64,000 nt of DNA from assembly GCA_021792955.1 (NCBI GenBank), contig JAJYTP010000002.1, positions 3,015-67,014 of the forward strand. Reading direction: 5' to 3'. Shown one piece after another: positions 1-8,703 of this stretch. The notes beneath the pieces were generated by a model, which had not been told where the DNA came from, did not search any database, and was given only the letters and a program-made list of their open reading frames with translations. Position numbers and translations under genes: made by a program. The DNA is from an archaeon. GTDB taxonomy: Archaea; Thermoproteota; Nitrososphaeria; Conexivisphaerales; UBA164. Each line of letters opens with the position of its first letter. Within the stretch, counting starts at the first letter, position 1.

Positions 1-948
1 ATGGGGCAGGGCACGCCAACTTCCCTGGCAATTATTGCAGCTGAAGAATTTGGCATACCACTGGAAAGGGTTAAGGTTAACCAGCTTGAAATGGTGAACA
101 CCGATTCAAATCCCTACACCTGGCAGACGGTTGGAAGCAGGGGGCTTTTCTCTGATGGCTCAGCCCTGCTGAAGGCAATAGATGACGCAAAGGGTCAGAT
201 AAGGGAAACGGCGTCAAGGGTATTCAAGGTGCCAGTTGAGGATGTTGAAGTATCAGAGGGATATGTCTCTTCAAAGACGCATCCATGGATAAAGAAGGAG
301 ATAAGGGAGTTTGCGATGGGCTACACTTATCCAGATGGAACAACTGTGGGTTCTGCGGTAATTGGGAGGGGTAGCTATGCTCCTGTGCTAAACACGTTCC
401 TTGATTCAGACGGACAGGGGTCAAACACCGTATTTCACACATATGGCGGCACAGGGGTTGAGCTTGAAATAGACCTGCTGACGGGGCAGGTCAAGGTTTT
501 AAAGGCAATACAGGTTTATGACGTTGGTAAAGCAGTTGACAAACTGCTCATAAAGGGCCAGATGGACGGCGGATTCATAATGGGCCTAGGGGCAGCGCTG
601 TATGAGGAGCTCAAGTTTGACAAGGATGGCGGTGTTGTAAATGCTAATTTCTTTGATTACTACATACCCCGTTTTGAAGACATGACAGCTGAAATGGAAA
701 GTTATACAGTTGAAACGCCGCAGAAGGATGGCCCATTGGGAGCCAGGGGAGTGGGCGAACAGGTGATGGTTGGAATCGCACCGGCTATAGCAAATGCAAT
801 ATACAATGGGCTTGGTGTAAGTGTTAATGAACTTCCAATAACACCCGAAAATCTGTGGAAGAAAATAAAGGACCAGAAGCCGGAACTAATGGAAAGGGCT
901 GCCAAGTTATTATACGGTGAAAAAATTCAAGGGGTGAGTCAGGCATGA
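1..948 (+). CDS. Molybdenum hydroxylase large subunit (xanthine dehydrogenase/CO dehydrogenase/aldehyde oxidoreductase family), 5'-truncated by window
   Basis: C-terminal 315 residues of the molybdopterin-cytosine-dinucleotide-binding catalytic subunit. It opens inside the cofactor-binding segment with MGQGTPT, which aligns with the conserved MGQG motif, so the first ATG is internal and the gene begins upstream of the window. Near residue 250 the motif GARGVGEQ carries the glutamate that acts as general base in this family. The stop overlaps the next start by 4 bp (ATGA), giving a large-FAD-FeS operon. The substrate cannot be read from this part: the loop that separates CO dehydrogenases from aldehyde oxidoreductases is missing. 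An aldehyde such as glyceraldehyde is plausible for an archaeal sugar oxidiser, but this is inference. Confidence 0.9.
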   Translation: MGQGTPTSLAIIAAEEFGIPLERVKVNQLEMVNTDSNPYTWQTVGSRGLFSDGSALLKAIDDAKGQIRETASRVFKVPVEDVEVSEGYVSSKTHPWIKKEIREFAMGYTYPDGTTVGSAVIGRGSYAPVLNTFLDSDGQGSNTVFHTYGGTGVELEIDLLTGQVKVLKAIQVYDVGKAVDKLLIKGQMDGGFIMGLGAALYEELKFDKDGGVVNANFFDYYIPRFEDMTAEMESYTVETPQKDGPLGARGVGEQVMVGIAPAIANAIYNGLGVSVNELPITPENLWKKIKDQKPELMERAAKLLYGEKIQGVSQA

Positions 949-1814
949 GTTACAACACTCCAAACATTTCACTGCCAAAATTCACTTACTATAAGGCGGA
1001 TAATCTAACAGATGCACTTTCGCTGCTCAAGCAGTATAATGGAAATGCAAGGGTTCTTGCTGGAGGCATAGAGCTTTTTAAACAGATGAGACAAAGATTG
1101 ATTGTTCCAGAGCATATAATAGATATAAAGGGAATCGAAGAATTAAGAAAAATTGATGTCACTGATAGGGGCATTGAGATAGGGCCGGCTGTTACGGCAG
1201 TTGAGCTGCAGAAATCTCAGATAATTAGGGACAAGTGCCCCCCACTTTTTAAGGCCGCGGCATTTATGGGAGACAGGATACTACAGAATTCTGTGACCAT
1301 AGGTGGTAATTTAACCTCAGGCTTGCCCTGCACGGAGGGTGTGCCTGCTCTTATGTCAATGGATTCTGTCCTTGAAGTAAGGAGCGCTGAGAGAAGCAGG
1401 ATTCTTCCAGTATCTGATCTTGTATTAAATATAAGAAAAACAACCCTGAACAGTGATGAAATTATAACAAAGATAATTGTGCCCTATAATGGCGGGTTAA
1501 GTGGCGGTTATTTAAAGCTCCTAAATGCAAGTGAAATGGCTGTTGCGAATGTCGCTGTAGCCCTATTTTCAGCTAAAAGAAAGCTAAGGATGGCAATAGG
1601 TGCAGTGAGCGTTAAACCATATTACTTTGATGAGTCAACGCTCGGCTGGAAGTGGAATGAACCAATTGAAGAAAACATAAGGGTTGCATTAAACGCAATA
1701 GGTTCAACCATACAGCCCATGGCATATAATCGAGTGGCAAGCGCAGAATACCGCGGGGAAATTGCCAAAGTATTGGCCGCGCGGGCTCTGAAGGAGCTAT
1801 TCAGGGGTGCTTAA
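945..1814 (+). CDS. Molybdenum hydroxylase FAD-binding (medium) subunit
   Basis: 289-residue FAD subunit that passes electrons from the [2Fe-2S] subunit to the external acceptor. The two FAD-contact loops of the CoxM/CutB family are visible: VLAGGIEL near residue 38 (family consensus AGG) and TIGGNLTSG near residue 117. The C-terminal domain (CO_deh_flav_C type) follows from about residue 180. Translation is probably coupled to the upstream catalytic subunit through a 4-bp overlap. Length is normal for the family. Confidence 0.9.
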   Translation: MSYNTPNISLPKFTYYKADNLTDALSLLKQYNGNARVLAGGIELFKQMRQRLIVPEHIIDIKGIEELRKIDVTDRGIEIGPAVTAVELQKSQIIRDKCPPLFKAAAFMGDRILQNSVTIGGNLTSGLPCTEGVPALMSMDSVLEVRSAERSRILPVSDLVLNIRKTTLNSDEIITKIIVPYNGGLSGGYLKLLNASEMAVANVAVALFSAKRKLRMAIGAVSVKPYYFDESTLGWKWNEPIEENIRVALNAIGSTIQPMAYNRVASAEYRGEIAKVLAARALKELFRGA

Positions 1815-1815
1815 A

Positions 1816-2289
1816 ATGAGGACCATAATTTTAACAGTAAACGGCCTTTCAAAGGAGGTAAGCGTTAATGACAATGAAGTGCTGCTCAATGTGCTGAGGG
1901 ACAAGCTTGGTGTTACAAGCGTCAAGGCAGCGTGTTGGAAGGGCGAATGCGGCCTTTGCACCGTCCTGCTTAATGGTCTCCCAGTAAAGAGCTGCATGAC
2001 GCTTGCAGTGGAGGCTGATGGAAAGGAGGTAATTACAGCAGAAGGGCTTTACTCTGACGAAAGGGCAAAAAAGCTGCAGGAATCCTTTGTTAAGCATGGA
2101 GCATTGCAATGTGGCTTTTGCACTCCGGCATTTATAGTAGCTTCACACCATGTGCTTAGCAAGGAACCTGATATAGACGGGGAGGACCTGAAGAAGGAGC
2201 TCAGCGGTATAACATGCAGGTGCGGAACATATTACCAGATATACGATGCGGTAAAGGATGCAAGAAAATACTACAAGAAAGATCATTAG
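1816..2289 (+). CDS. Molybdenum hydroxylase [2Fe-2S] (small) subunit
   Basis: 157-residue iron-sulfur subunit with two clusters. The plant-ferredoxin-type N-terminal domain has the pattern C-(4)-C-(2)-C in CWKGECGLC, with its fourth Cys in KSCMT. The helical C-terminal domain has CGFC and CRCG, binding the second cluster next to the pterin. I chose the ATG at 1816; an in-frame GTG at 1807 would add three residues and overlap the previous gene by 8 bp. It is the last gene of the operon; nothing recognisable follows for more than 900 bp. Confidence 0.92.
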   Translation: MRTIILTVNGLSKEVSVNDNEVLLNVLRDKLGVTSVKAACWKGECGLCTVLLNGLPVKSCMTLAVEADGKEVITAEGLYSDERAKKLQESFVKHGALQCGFCTPAFIVASHHVLSKEPDIDGEDLKKELSGITCRCGTYYQIYDAVKDARKYYKKDH

Positions 2290-3232
2290 GTATTTCAAGA
2301 TTGGTGTCAAGCTTTATTCAGCTTACCTCACGTAGTAGAACGGGTTATGCTATAATCCGGTGGAGAGCAACGCCCTATCCATCCTGTTGTCGCGCCTCTT
2401 AGCTATGCCCCAACCGGGCATCTTCTTGCCCCCTGAGAATCCAGCTTCTAAGTTGCTAAATATGCTTCCGGAGATATGAGATGAGATCCTTCATAGCATC
2501 CTTCCATTTCTTAGTTCGGTATCAGACATATCTTCTATCCTAACTTGCCCGCACATATAGGAGCGGAATAATAATGGTGCCTTTCCAGCCTAACGGAATC
2601 CATCTCAACATCGGTCTTGGCTAGCACGGCTATTTCGAATACATCATTTTCTGACCTGATGCCTGAGCCATTAGTAATGTACATCGCTGTTTAATGTCCA
2701 TGGGTTTAAACATGCATGCTAACAGCGTCTTCCTCTTTGACTAGACATCATCCCCTTTGTTTTTCCCTTCTTATCCTCGCTGCGCATATGACTAATAATT
2801 CTTCTTGATGGTAAGGGAATAGTTTGTCTCGTCGTCCGTTGCGGCGGGGCCCTTCACCAGCTTCTTCCTTAGGATGAGCTATTGCAGATTGTGTATGGCC
2901 AGCACACATCCCTCCATGTTCCTCTATAATAGCTCGATGCCTGATATCATCGAAAATATCATGAGCAGGTGGAAGAACATACTGTTTTACTCCCCAACCG
3001 GCTGGTTGATCAGGAGCAACTTTACTATGAATTTATCTTTTTCCATATACCGCAGAATATATATCCAGTCCCAAGCTTGCAATTATTTGAGTCCTCAGGA
3101 TCTGGGCAGCGCCTACTACCTTATTGGGGAGCCAGTTTTATGATCCGGTGCCTTATGTATTTTATATATCATTTAAGGATGATGAGACCCCATCATAGCA
3201 ACGCTTAAATTATAACCTGCGGACAAAAGTAT
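2290..3232. other. Gene-free tract of about 940 bp, possibly decayed DNA
   Basis: No frame gives a protein I can recognise. The short open stretches (the longest about 90 codons on the plus strand near 2874-3208) have unnatural composition and no family motif. On the minus strand, fragments of protein-like sequence interrupted by stops occur around 2330-2560 and 2840-3100, as would be expected of a degenerate gene, but I cannot name it. The last 30 bp hold the promoter of the glycosyltransferase. No tRNA, repeat or tnpB-like relic was seen here. Confidence 0.4.
3205..3214 (+). promoter_or_regulatory. TATA-like box for the GT4 gene
   Basis: TTAAATTATA centred about 24 nt upstream of the ATG at 3233, the spacing expected of a leaderless archaeal promoter. 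Confidence 0.6.
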
Positions 3233-4576
3233 ATGATTTCCATCACTGTAAACACTCAGACGCCCCCCGTTAAATTCAATCTAACTTTTCAGCAATTGAT
3301 TGAGAAGTATGGGGAACTGACTATTCCCCTTGATATCGAGCTCCTCAATCCTGAGGACATTCAAACGACCGTGGGGGGTGTATCGAGGATGATCATGCAG
3401 CTTTCAGGCCATCTAGGGCTTAGCCCTTCATGGGTATCCCTGGGACCGGGGTACCCTTCACAGGCCGTCTATAAGAATATCAGGATATCGTTCATAGACC
3501 TGGATCCAACTGACCTGGCAAGGTTTACGAGATTTAAGGAGGGTATTTATTCAGAATCCCATTCATTGAGGCAGTACCGGTTTAACCCAAAGGACTATCT
3601 GGGTTATACAATATATAACTGGAATTCAGCGCGAGCCCTAATGGAGGAGTTTGACAGGACTGATGTCTTTTTTGTCAACGATTTTCAGCAGCTGCTTGTC
3701 GGGGGAATTATAGGGCCATCGGCCCCTGCGGTACTATGGTATCATATACCGCTGGTCCCGGAGAAAATGAGCGATGAGGTCAGGGGGTTTGTCAGGAGGT
3801 CGATGGATGGTTTCGATATAGTAATGCTGAGCACCAAGAGGGACCTTGAGGGTTTGATAAGGCTTGGCTCCAGGGTCAAGGCCAAGCAGACCTATCCGTT
3901 CATTGACCCGGATTATTACAAAAAATCTAATAGGACAACGGCCTCTAGGGTACTCGAAAGGTTAAACCTGAAGAATGATGAAAAGAAGGTCCTTTTGGTG
4001 GGAAGGATGGACCCCATAAAGAACCAGGACATAGCGATCTCGGCTATCAAAGGGATCGATGCCAAGCTTGTGCTCGTAGGCGACGGCAGCTTTACCAGCA
4101 CCTCCTTGGGGCATGATAAGGCCAGCACATGGATCAAGGCGTTAAAGGAACTGGCAAGGCAGGAGAGGGTAGAAGATAGGGTAGTCTTCGCTGGCTACAT
4201 GCCTGATGACGAATTGATGGCCCTGTACCAGGAATGCGACGCAGTAGTGCTACCTTCAAAGGTGGAGGGCTTCGGGCTCTCGGTGTGCGAGGGATGGAGA
4301 TACCAGAAGCCGGTCGTGGTCAGCAGGGGGGCTGGTATAGCTGAATTGATACTGGATGGGCTGAACGGATTTGCGTTCGAATCCGGAGACGTAATGCAGC
4401 TTCATGAATGTATCAGTAAAGCACTGGTAGCGAAGAAGGAGGTAGGCGAAATGGGTTATGCTACAATGAACCAGTGGTGCAGCCTGAAATCCAATAGCGA
4501 AAGCATAAGGGAAGTGATGGAGGATGCATATTATTCATATAAACCTCGCGGCGCAGCGGACACGCACGTTAAGTAA
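3233..4576 (+). CDS. GT4 (GT-B fold) glycosyltransferase, trehalose-synthase-like
   Basis: 447-residue retaining glycosyltransferase. The C-terminal Glycos_transf_1 domain has VGRMDPIKNQD near residue 259, a VFAGYMPDDEL segment, and the nucleotide-sugar-binding E-x7-E motif in EGFGLSVCE (E345 and E353). The N-terminal half begins with a glycogen/trehalose-synthase-like GGVSRM loop near residue 50 and contains LWYHIPLVPEK, which resembles TreT-type (trehalose glycosyltransferring synthase) enzymes. Donor and acceptor cannot be assigned from sequence; trehalose or another compatible solute is a reasonable guess. It is transcribed alone from a leaderless promoter. Confidence 0.8.
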   Translation: MISITVNTQTPPVKFNLTFQQLIEKYGELTIPLDIELLNPEDIQTTVGGVSRMIMQLSGHLGLSPSWVSLGPGYPSQAVYKNIRISFIDLDPTDLARFTRFKEGIYSESHSLRQYRFNPKDYLGYTIYNWNSARALMEEFDRTDVFFVNDFQQLLVGGIIGPSAPAVLWYHIPLVPEKMSDEVRGFVRRSMDGFDIVMLSTKRDLEGLIRLGSRVKAKQTYPFIDPDYYKKSNRTTASRVLERLNLKNDEKKVLLVGRMDPIKNQDIAISAIKGIDAKLVLVGDGSFTSTSLGHDKASTWIKALKELARQERVEDRVVFAGYMPDDELMALYQECDAVVLPSKVEGFGLSVCEGWRYQKPVVVSRGAGIAELILDGLNGFAFESGDVMQLHECISKALVAKKEVGEMGYATMNQWCSLKSNSESIREVMEDAYYSYKPRGAADTHVK

Positions 4577-4617
4577 GTAGTACATTTAGGGCGTATAATA
4601 TGAACTGTTGACATCAA

Positions 4618-4734
4618 TTGAGGAGGGACTGTTCAGGCCTTATCAGCTTTATCGCTGTTCTGGTCCTGATTTACCTGATAACCCACGTCATACCCCTGAC
4701 CTGGCATGACGATCTTCAGGGCCTCCTCACATAA
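4618..4734 (+). CDS. Possible 38-residue single-span membrane protein
   Basis: Small reading frame with a TTG start, beginning MRRDCSG and followed by a strongly hydrophobic stretch of about 18 residues (LISFIAVLVLIYLITHVI), then a short polar tail. A TATAATA sequence at 4594-4600 lies about 20-25 nt upstream, roughly the spacing used by leaderless genes here. I recognise no family. A chance hydrophobic frame is possible; conservation in relatives would decide. Confidence 0.3.
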   Translation: MRRDCSGLISFIAVLVLIYLITHVIPLTWHDDLQGLLT

Positions 4735-4820
4735 ATGTCCAGATAGTATGGGGTTGGTCTGGGGGAATATACCTTAAAACACCATAAAAGTATATCAATG
4801 GCCTCCTCCCACTGCGCCTC

Positions 4821-5147
4821 ATGGATAAGGATAAGATGATGGATCAAGCCTGGGAGAACCTTTCGAAGGTAATAGATCCGGAGATAGGTGTTTCCATAAT
4901 GGAGCTTAACCTAGTTCAGAAACTGGAGATATCGGACGAAGGATTGGCAACAGTTGAGGTCAAGATGACCACGCCGGTGTGCCCCTCGATGCTCGCCCTC
5001 CAGCTTGCATTCGATGTAAAGAACGCCGTGGCCTCAGTGGAAGGGGTCAAAAAGGTTAACGTTACCCTGCTGGAACACTATATGGCTGAAGTGATAAACG
5101 AAAACGTAAATCAGGACAGGCCAGCTGAAGAAAGCCTGAAGTCCTGA
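4821..5147 (+). CDS. DUF59/MIP18-family iron-sulfur cluster assembly protein (SufT/PaaD-like)
   Basis: 108 residues, almost entirely one DUF59 domain. VIDPEIGVSIMELNLV near residue 17 is the family signature, and TPVCPSM near residue 51 carries the conserved cysteine of the TxxxCP motif. Members help deliver or mature Fe-S clusters (SufT, CIA2/MIP18). It has its own start and converges on the wHTH gene, whose 3' end overlaps it by 37 bp. Confidence 0.85.
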   Translation: MDKDKMMDQAWENLSKVIDPEIGVSIMELNLVQKLEISDEGLATVEVKMTTPVCPSMLALQLAFDVKNAVASVEGVKKVNVTLLEHYMAEVINENVNQDRPAEESLKS

Positions 5148-5491
5148 AGTACCCTGGTGCTTGAGGAACTAAATATCACCCTCTTTTTATCGTTCATACT
5201 CCTCCCCTTTCTATTTATGTAGATGGTCAGGAACTCATCACCATCGTTGCCGGTTTCATATATAAAGAAGGTGCCCTTGCACCTGAACGCCCTTTTGCCG
5301 TGCTCGTAGACCCTTTCGGTGACGCCGTTCCTTTCCAGTATCCTGAGGTTCTTGATGACCGCCGTCTGGCTTACCTTCAGTCTTTCTGCAATTTCCCTTA
5401 TCGTCAACGGTTCCCTTGATATCAATTCCATAATGGAGGCCCTCGTCCTGTTGAGGCCCAGGTCCTCGAATACGGATGGCATACCCTCCAT
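5111..5491 (-). CDS. ArsR-like winged-helix regulator, probable heat-shock regulator of hsp20-VAT
   Basis: About 126 residues. The N-terminal winged helix is clear: LTIREIAERLKVSQTAVIKNLRILERNGV has the turn between two helices and the recognition helix, followed by the wing VYEHGKRAFRC. The gene diverges from hsp20-VAT. In Archaeoglobus fulgidus (HSR1) and Pyrococcus furiosus (Phr) a winged-helix protein is linked to, and controls, hsp20 and a Cdc48/AAA gene, so context supports the same role. The start is taken at ATG 5491; a TTG at 5497 is also in frame. Its first codons lie in a 13-bp palindrome, which suggests autoregulation. The 3' end overlaps the DUF59 gene. Confidence 0.75.
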   Translation of the reverse strand: MEGMPSVFEDLGLNRTRASIMELISREPLTIREIAERLKVSQTAVIKNLRILERNGVTERVYEHGKRAFRCKGTFFIYETGNDGDEFLTIYINRKGRSMNDKKRVIFSSSSTRVLQDFRLSSAGLS

Positions 5492-5500
5492 TGCCAATGG
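5488..5500. promoter_or_regulatory. 13-bp palindrome CCATTGCCAATGG, candidate operator
   Basis: Perfect inverted repeat (CCATTG, one base, CAATGG) covering the start of the wHTH gene. A related half site CCATTGG occurs at 5540-5546 next to the hsp20 start, and near-identical CTGTTTTTAAAG (5501-5512) and CTGTTTTAAAC (5530-5540) lie between. This arrangement fits one regulator controlling both divergent genes. Confidence 0.45.
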
Positions 5501-5514
5501 CTGTTTTTAAAGTT

Positions 5515-5526
5515 AAATTTATAAAC
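5515..5526 (+). promoter_or_regulatory. TATA-like box for hsp20-VAT
   Basis: AAATTTATAAAC centred about 28 nt before the hsp20 ATG at 5549, consistent with a leaderless transcript. Confidence 0.6.
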
Positions 5527-5548
5527 TAGCTGTTTTAAACCATTGGTT

Positions 5549-6055
5549 ATGAACAACAGGTTTGATAACGATGATGACGAGGGTGACGAATTTACGAGGG
5601 CATTTTATCAGGCCCTTGAGGACTTTATAAAGGAGATGAGCAATATGAGCGATGAGGTAATGCGGCTCAGCAGGAGCGATTTCGAAGGCGAATTTTTCAA
5701 GGGTTTCGCTATAGGCTTTGATGAAAACGGGCAGCCTCACTTCAAGGAGATAGGGGATAGCATAAAGGATAAGGTACGGGAGCCGCTCTATGAACAGCAC
5801 GTTAATGACGATAATATAGAAGTCATCGTGGAGCTCCCCGGAGTCAAGAAGGATGACCTCAGGATATCCGCCTCGGAGGATGAGGTGACCATAGAAGGAA
5901 AGGGTATTAACAGGAACTATAGATGCACCGTACCCCTTAAGGATGAAGTTGATCCCGACAGAGTAGAAGCGACGCTTGTTAACGGCGTGCTATCCATTAG
6001 GTTAAAATTGAAGGACAACGTTAATAAGGGGTACAAGAGGATAAATATACAATAG
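5549..6055 (+). CDS. hsp20: Hsp20/alpha-crystallin family small heat-shock protein
   Basis: 168 residues: an acidic N-terminal arm (many Asp/Glu in the first 35 residues), then an alpha-crystallin domain from about residue 85 with VIVELPGVKKDDLRI and the late-domain signature NGVLSIRLKL (consensus A/N-G-V-L). The C-terminus reads YKRINIQ, containing an I-x-I-type anchor (INI) used in oligomer assembly. It lies 12 bp before VAT, so holdase and unfoldase are probably co-transcribed. I chose ATG 5549; a TTG at 5543 is also in frame. Confidence 0.9.
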   Translation: MNNRFDNDDDEGDEFTRAFYQALEDFIKEMSNMSDEVMRLSRSDFEGEFFKGFAIGFDENGQPHFKEIGDSIKDKVREPLYEQHVNDDNIEVIVELPGVKKDDLRISASEDEVTIEGKGINRNYRCTVPLKDEVDPDRVEATLVNGVLSIRLKLKDNVNKGYKRINIQ

Positions 6056-6067
6056 GATGGCGAGAAT

Positions 6068-8533
6068 ATGTCAGAATCACCCATGATGTTAAAGGTCCTT
6101 GAAGCCTATACGAGGGATGTGGGAAGGGGCGTGGCTAGGGTCGACTATGAAGTGATGGACAGCCAAGGCCTCTCAACAGGTGATGTAATTGAAATCAAGG
6201 GGAAGAGGAGAACGGTAGCCAAATGCCTGCCGCTATATCCCACGGACGAAGGGCGAGGCATAATTAGGATGGACGGATTGATAAGGAACAACTCCGGAGT
6301 AGCGATAGGCGATAACGTGGCCATAAGGAAGATAAGAGCCGGAGCTGCCGAAAGGGTGATAATTACGCCACTGGAGGACGTTCCTTTCATTGATGAGCGC
6401 TATATAACAGACGCGCTGGAGGGGATGCCTGTAACGAAGGGCGATAATGTCATGGTTCCGTATTTTGGGGGCAGGATAACGTTCAACATAGTAAGCGTGA
6501 GCCCATCCGCGGATGCCGTTATAATAAATCAGAAGACGACTATACAGCGGTCCGGAAAGGGCGGAGAACTGAAGGGCGTGCCCAGGGTCACCTACGAAGA
6601 CATAGGTGGCCTGAAGGATGAAATACAGAAGATCAGGGAGATGGTGGAGCTTCCTTTAAGGCATCCGGAGCTGTTTGAAAAGCTAGGCATTGAACCTCCA
6701 ACGGGCGTCATGCTGTATGGCCCGCCTGGGACCGGAAAGACGCTGCTGGCCAAGGCCGTGGCTAACGAAACCAACGCTCATTTCATTCACATCAGTGGGC
6801 CGGAGATAATGAGCAAATTCTACGGAGAATCCGAAGCCAGGCTCAGGGAGAAGTTCAATGAGGCCAAGGAAAAATCGCCTTCCATTATATTCATAGATGA
6901 AATTGATTCAATAGCCCCCAAGAGGGAAGAGGTCACTGGTGAGGTGGAAAGGAGGGTGGTCAGCCAGCTGCTTACACTTATGGATGGACTGGAGGGAAGG
7001 GGCAAGGTGGTGGTCATAGGGGCTACCAACAGGCCAAATTCAGTGGACCCGGCGCTTAGAAGGCCTGGGAGGTTTGACAGGGAAATAGAGCTAAAGGTGC
7101 CCGATAAGAACGGCCGGCTGGAGATACTACAGATTCACACTAGGAACATGCCTCTCGATCCGGGCATAGACATCGAATCCGAAAAGCTATCACAGGAGGC
7201 CATAAACTCCCTGGGTAACTTCGAGATGGAAATGGACGATTACTTCTCAGCGCTTAAGGAGAATGGCGCCCCAGAAGCCAGCACCAGGCTGGGGCTTGAG
7301 GCCCTCAGGAAGTGCATCCCAAACATCGACATTGATAGTTCCCGTGATTCATTGAATGGCATTGAAGTTAACGCAGCTGATTTCATTAATGCCATTAAGG
7401 AAACCGGGCACAATGACGCGGCTAAGAAGGCCGCATTAGAGGCCATTAAGAAGATCCTTCCGAAGATGTTCGTAGAGCGTATAGCCAAGCAGACCCATGG
7501 ATTCGTCGGAGCGGATCTAGAGTACCTGTGCAAGGAGGCCGGCATGAAGGCCCTAAAGAGGATACTCCCGAAGATAAACCTTGAGACCGATCAGATACCG
7601 ACGGAAATCCTCAATTCCATACGGGTGATACAGGATGACTTTCAGAACGCCTTCAAGGAGATCACGCCATCGGCCATGAGAGAGGTGTATGTGGAGACTC
7701 CGGACATAAAATGGAGCGATATTGGCGGCCTTGATGAAATAAAGATCGAACTCAGGGAGGCGGTGGAATGGCCTCTGAAGTTCAACAGCGTCTACAAGAA
7801 GATAGGGTACGATATACCAAAGGGGATCCTGTTATATGGGGCATCAGGGACAGGGAAGACGCTCCTTGCCAAGGCGGTTGCCAATGAGAGTGAGGCCAAC
7901 TTCATAAGCATTCGTGGTCCAGAACTGCTGAGCAAATGGGTGGGTGAGTCTGAGAAGGCGATCAGGGAGGTATTCAGGAAGGCGAGGCAGGCATCTCCAT
8001 GCATAATATTCTTTGATGAAATAGATTCTCTGGCACCGACGAGGGGCATGAGTTCGGACAGCGGGGTCACCGAGCGGGTGGTCAGCCAACTGCTCACGGA
8101 GCTCGATGGCATGCAACCCCTTTCAGGGGTGGTGGTCATAGCTGCTACCAATAGATTGGACATGTTGGACCCGTCATTGCTAAGGGCTGGCAGGTTCGAC
8201 AAGCTGATAATGGTTCCATTGCCGGACAAGGCCACAAGGGCTGAAATATTCAAGATACATCTCAGGGGAAAGCCCATATCTTCGGAGGTAAGCCCAGAAA
8301 ACCTCGCTTCGCAGACGGATGGGTTCAGCGGAGCTGACATAGCATCGGTGGTCAACACAGCCCTTTCACTGGTACTTCAGGACTACATATCCAAACATCC
8401 AACGCCCGATAAGGCCAAGGTCGATCTGGACTACCTGACAATCGGGAGTCAGTCATTTGAGGAAGCGATCAAAAGGGTCAAGGCATCTAGGCAGGGGAAG
8501 ATGATCGAGAAGATACCCGTCCCCTACACCTAA
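6068..8533 (+). CDS. vat: VAT/Cdc48-type AAA+ ATPase with enlarged D1 domain
   Basis: 821-residue unfoldase related to Thermoplasma VAT (745 residues). Order: VAT-N domain (about 1-185), D1 AAA domain with Walker A GPPGTGKT at 218-225 and Walker [10 protein letters not shown], then D2 with Walker A GASGTGKT at 591-598 (PP replaced by AS) and Walker [10 protein letters not shown]. Both have arginine-finger segments of the form RPGRFD/RAGRFD. Between RNMPLDP (to 365) and the sensor-2 helix [16 protein letters not shown] (469-484) there is an extra segment of roughly 75-100 residues that repeats elements of the D1 helical lid. The gene follows hsp20 by 12 bp. Confidence 0.93.
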   Translation: MSESPMMLKVLEAYTRDVGRGVARVDYEVMDSQGLSTGDVIEIKGKRRTVAKCLPLYPTDEGRGIIRMDGLIRNNSGVAIGDNVAIRKIRAGAAERVIITPLEDVPFIDERYITDALEGMPVTKGDNVMVPYFGGRITFNIVSVSPSADAVIINQKTTIQRSGKGGELKGVPRVTYEDIGGLKDEIQKIREMVELPLRHPELFEKLGIEPPTGVMLYGPPGTGKTLLAKAVANETNAHFIHISGPEIMSKFYGESEARLREKFNEAKEKSPSIIFIDEIDSIAPKREEVTGEVERRVVSQLLTLMDGLEGRGKVVVIGATNRPNSVDPALRRPGRFDREIELKVPDKNGRLEILQIHTRNMPLDPGIDIESEKLSQEAINSLGNFEMEMDDYFSALKENGAPEASTRLGLEALRKCIPNIDIDSSRDSLNGIEVNAADFINAIKETGHNDAAKKAALEAIKKILPKMFVERIAKQTHGFVGADLEYLCKEAGMKALKRILPKINLETDQIPTEILNSIRVIQDDFQNAFKEITPSAMREVYVETPDIKWSDIGGLDEIKIELREAVEWPLKFNSVYKKIGYDIPKGILLYGASGTGKTLLAKAVANESEANFISIRGPELLSKWVGESEKAIREVFRKARQASPCIIFFDEIDSLAPTRGMSSDSGVTERVVSQLLTELDGMQPLSGVVVIAATNRLDMLDPSLLRAGRFDKLIMVPLPDKATRAEIFKIHLRGKPISSEVSPENLASQTDGFSGADIASVVNTALSLVLQDYISKHPTPDKAKVDLDYLTIGSQSFEEAIKRVKASRQGKMIEKIPVPYT

Positions 8534-8534
8534 A

Positions 8535-8540
8535 TTTTTT
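8535..8540 (+). terminator. Oligo-T tract after VAT
   Basis: Run of six T directly behind the VAT stop codon. T-runs are the usual intrinsic termination signal in archaea, so this may end the hsp20-VAT transcript. Confidence 0.35.
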
Positions 8541-8703
8541 GATGTAGTTTAACGACGCCCTAGGAATATTCTTTAGCTGACAAGGGAAGCGTGCCAATCT
8601 AAAGATTATCGCCGACTTCCCGCCAGCACCAATTTTAACTAATGTTGCTCCAATGATCTGACGCCCCGCAACACTTAAATTCATTTCAGTCAAAACCCTT
8701 CCA

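Noticed and set aside
2874..3208. Two overlapping plus-strand open frames of 79-89 codons
   Set aside because: No motif, odd composition, and they overlap each other in different frames; likely chance frames in decayed DNA.
7792..8358. 188-codon minus-strand frame opposite VAT D2
   Set aside because: Antisense shadow of a clear AAA+ domain; Ser/Leu-rich composition typical of reverse-complement reading.
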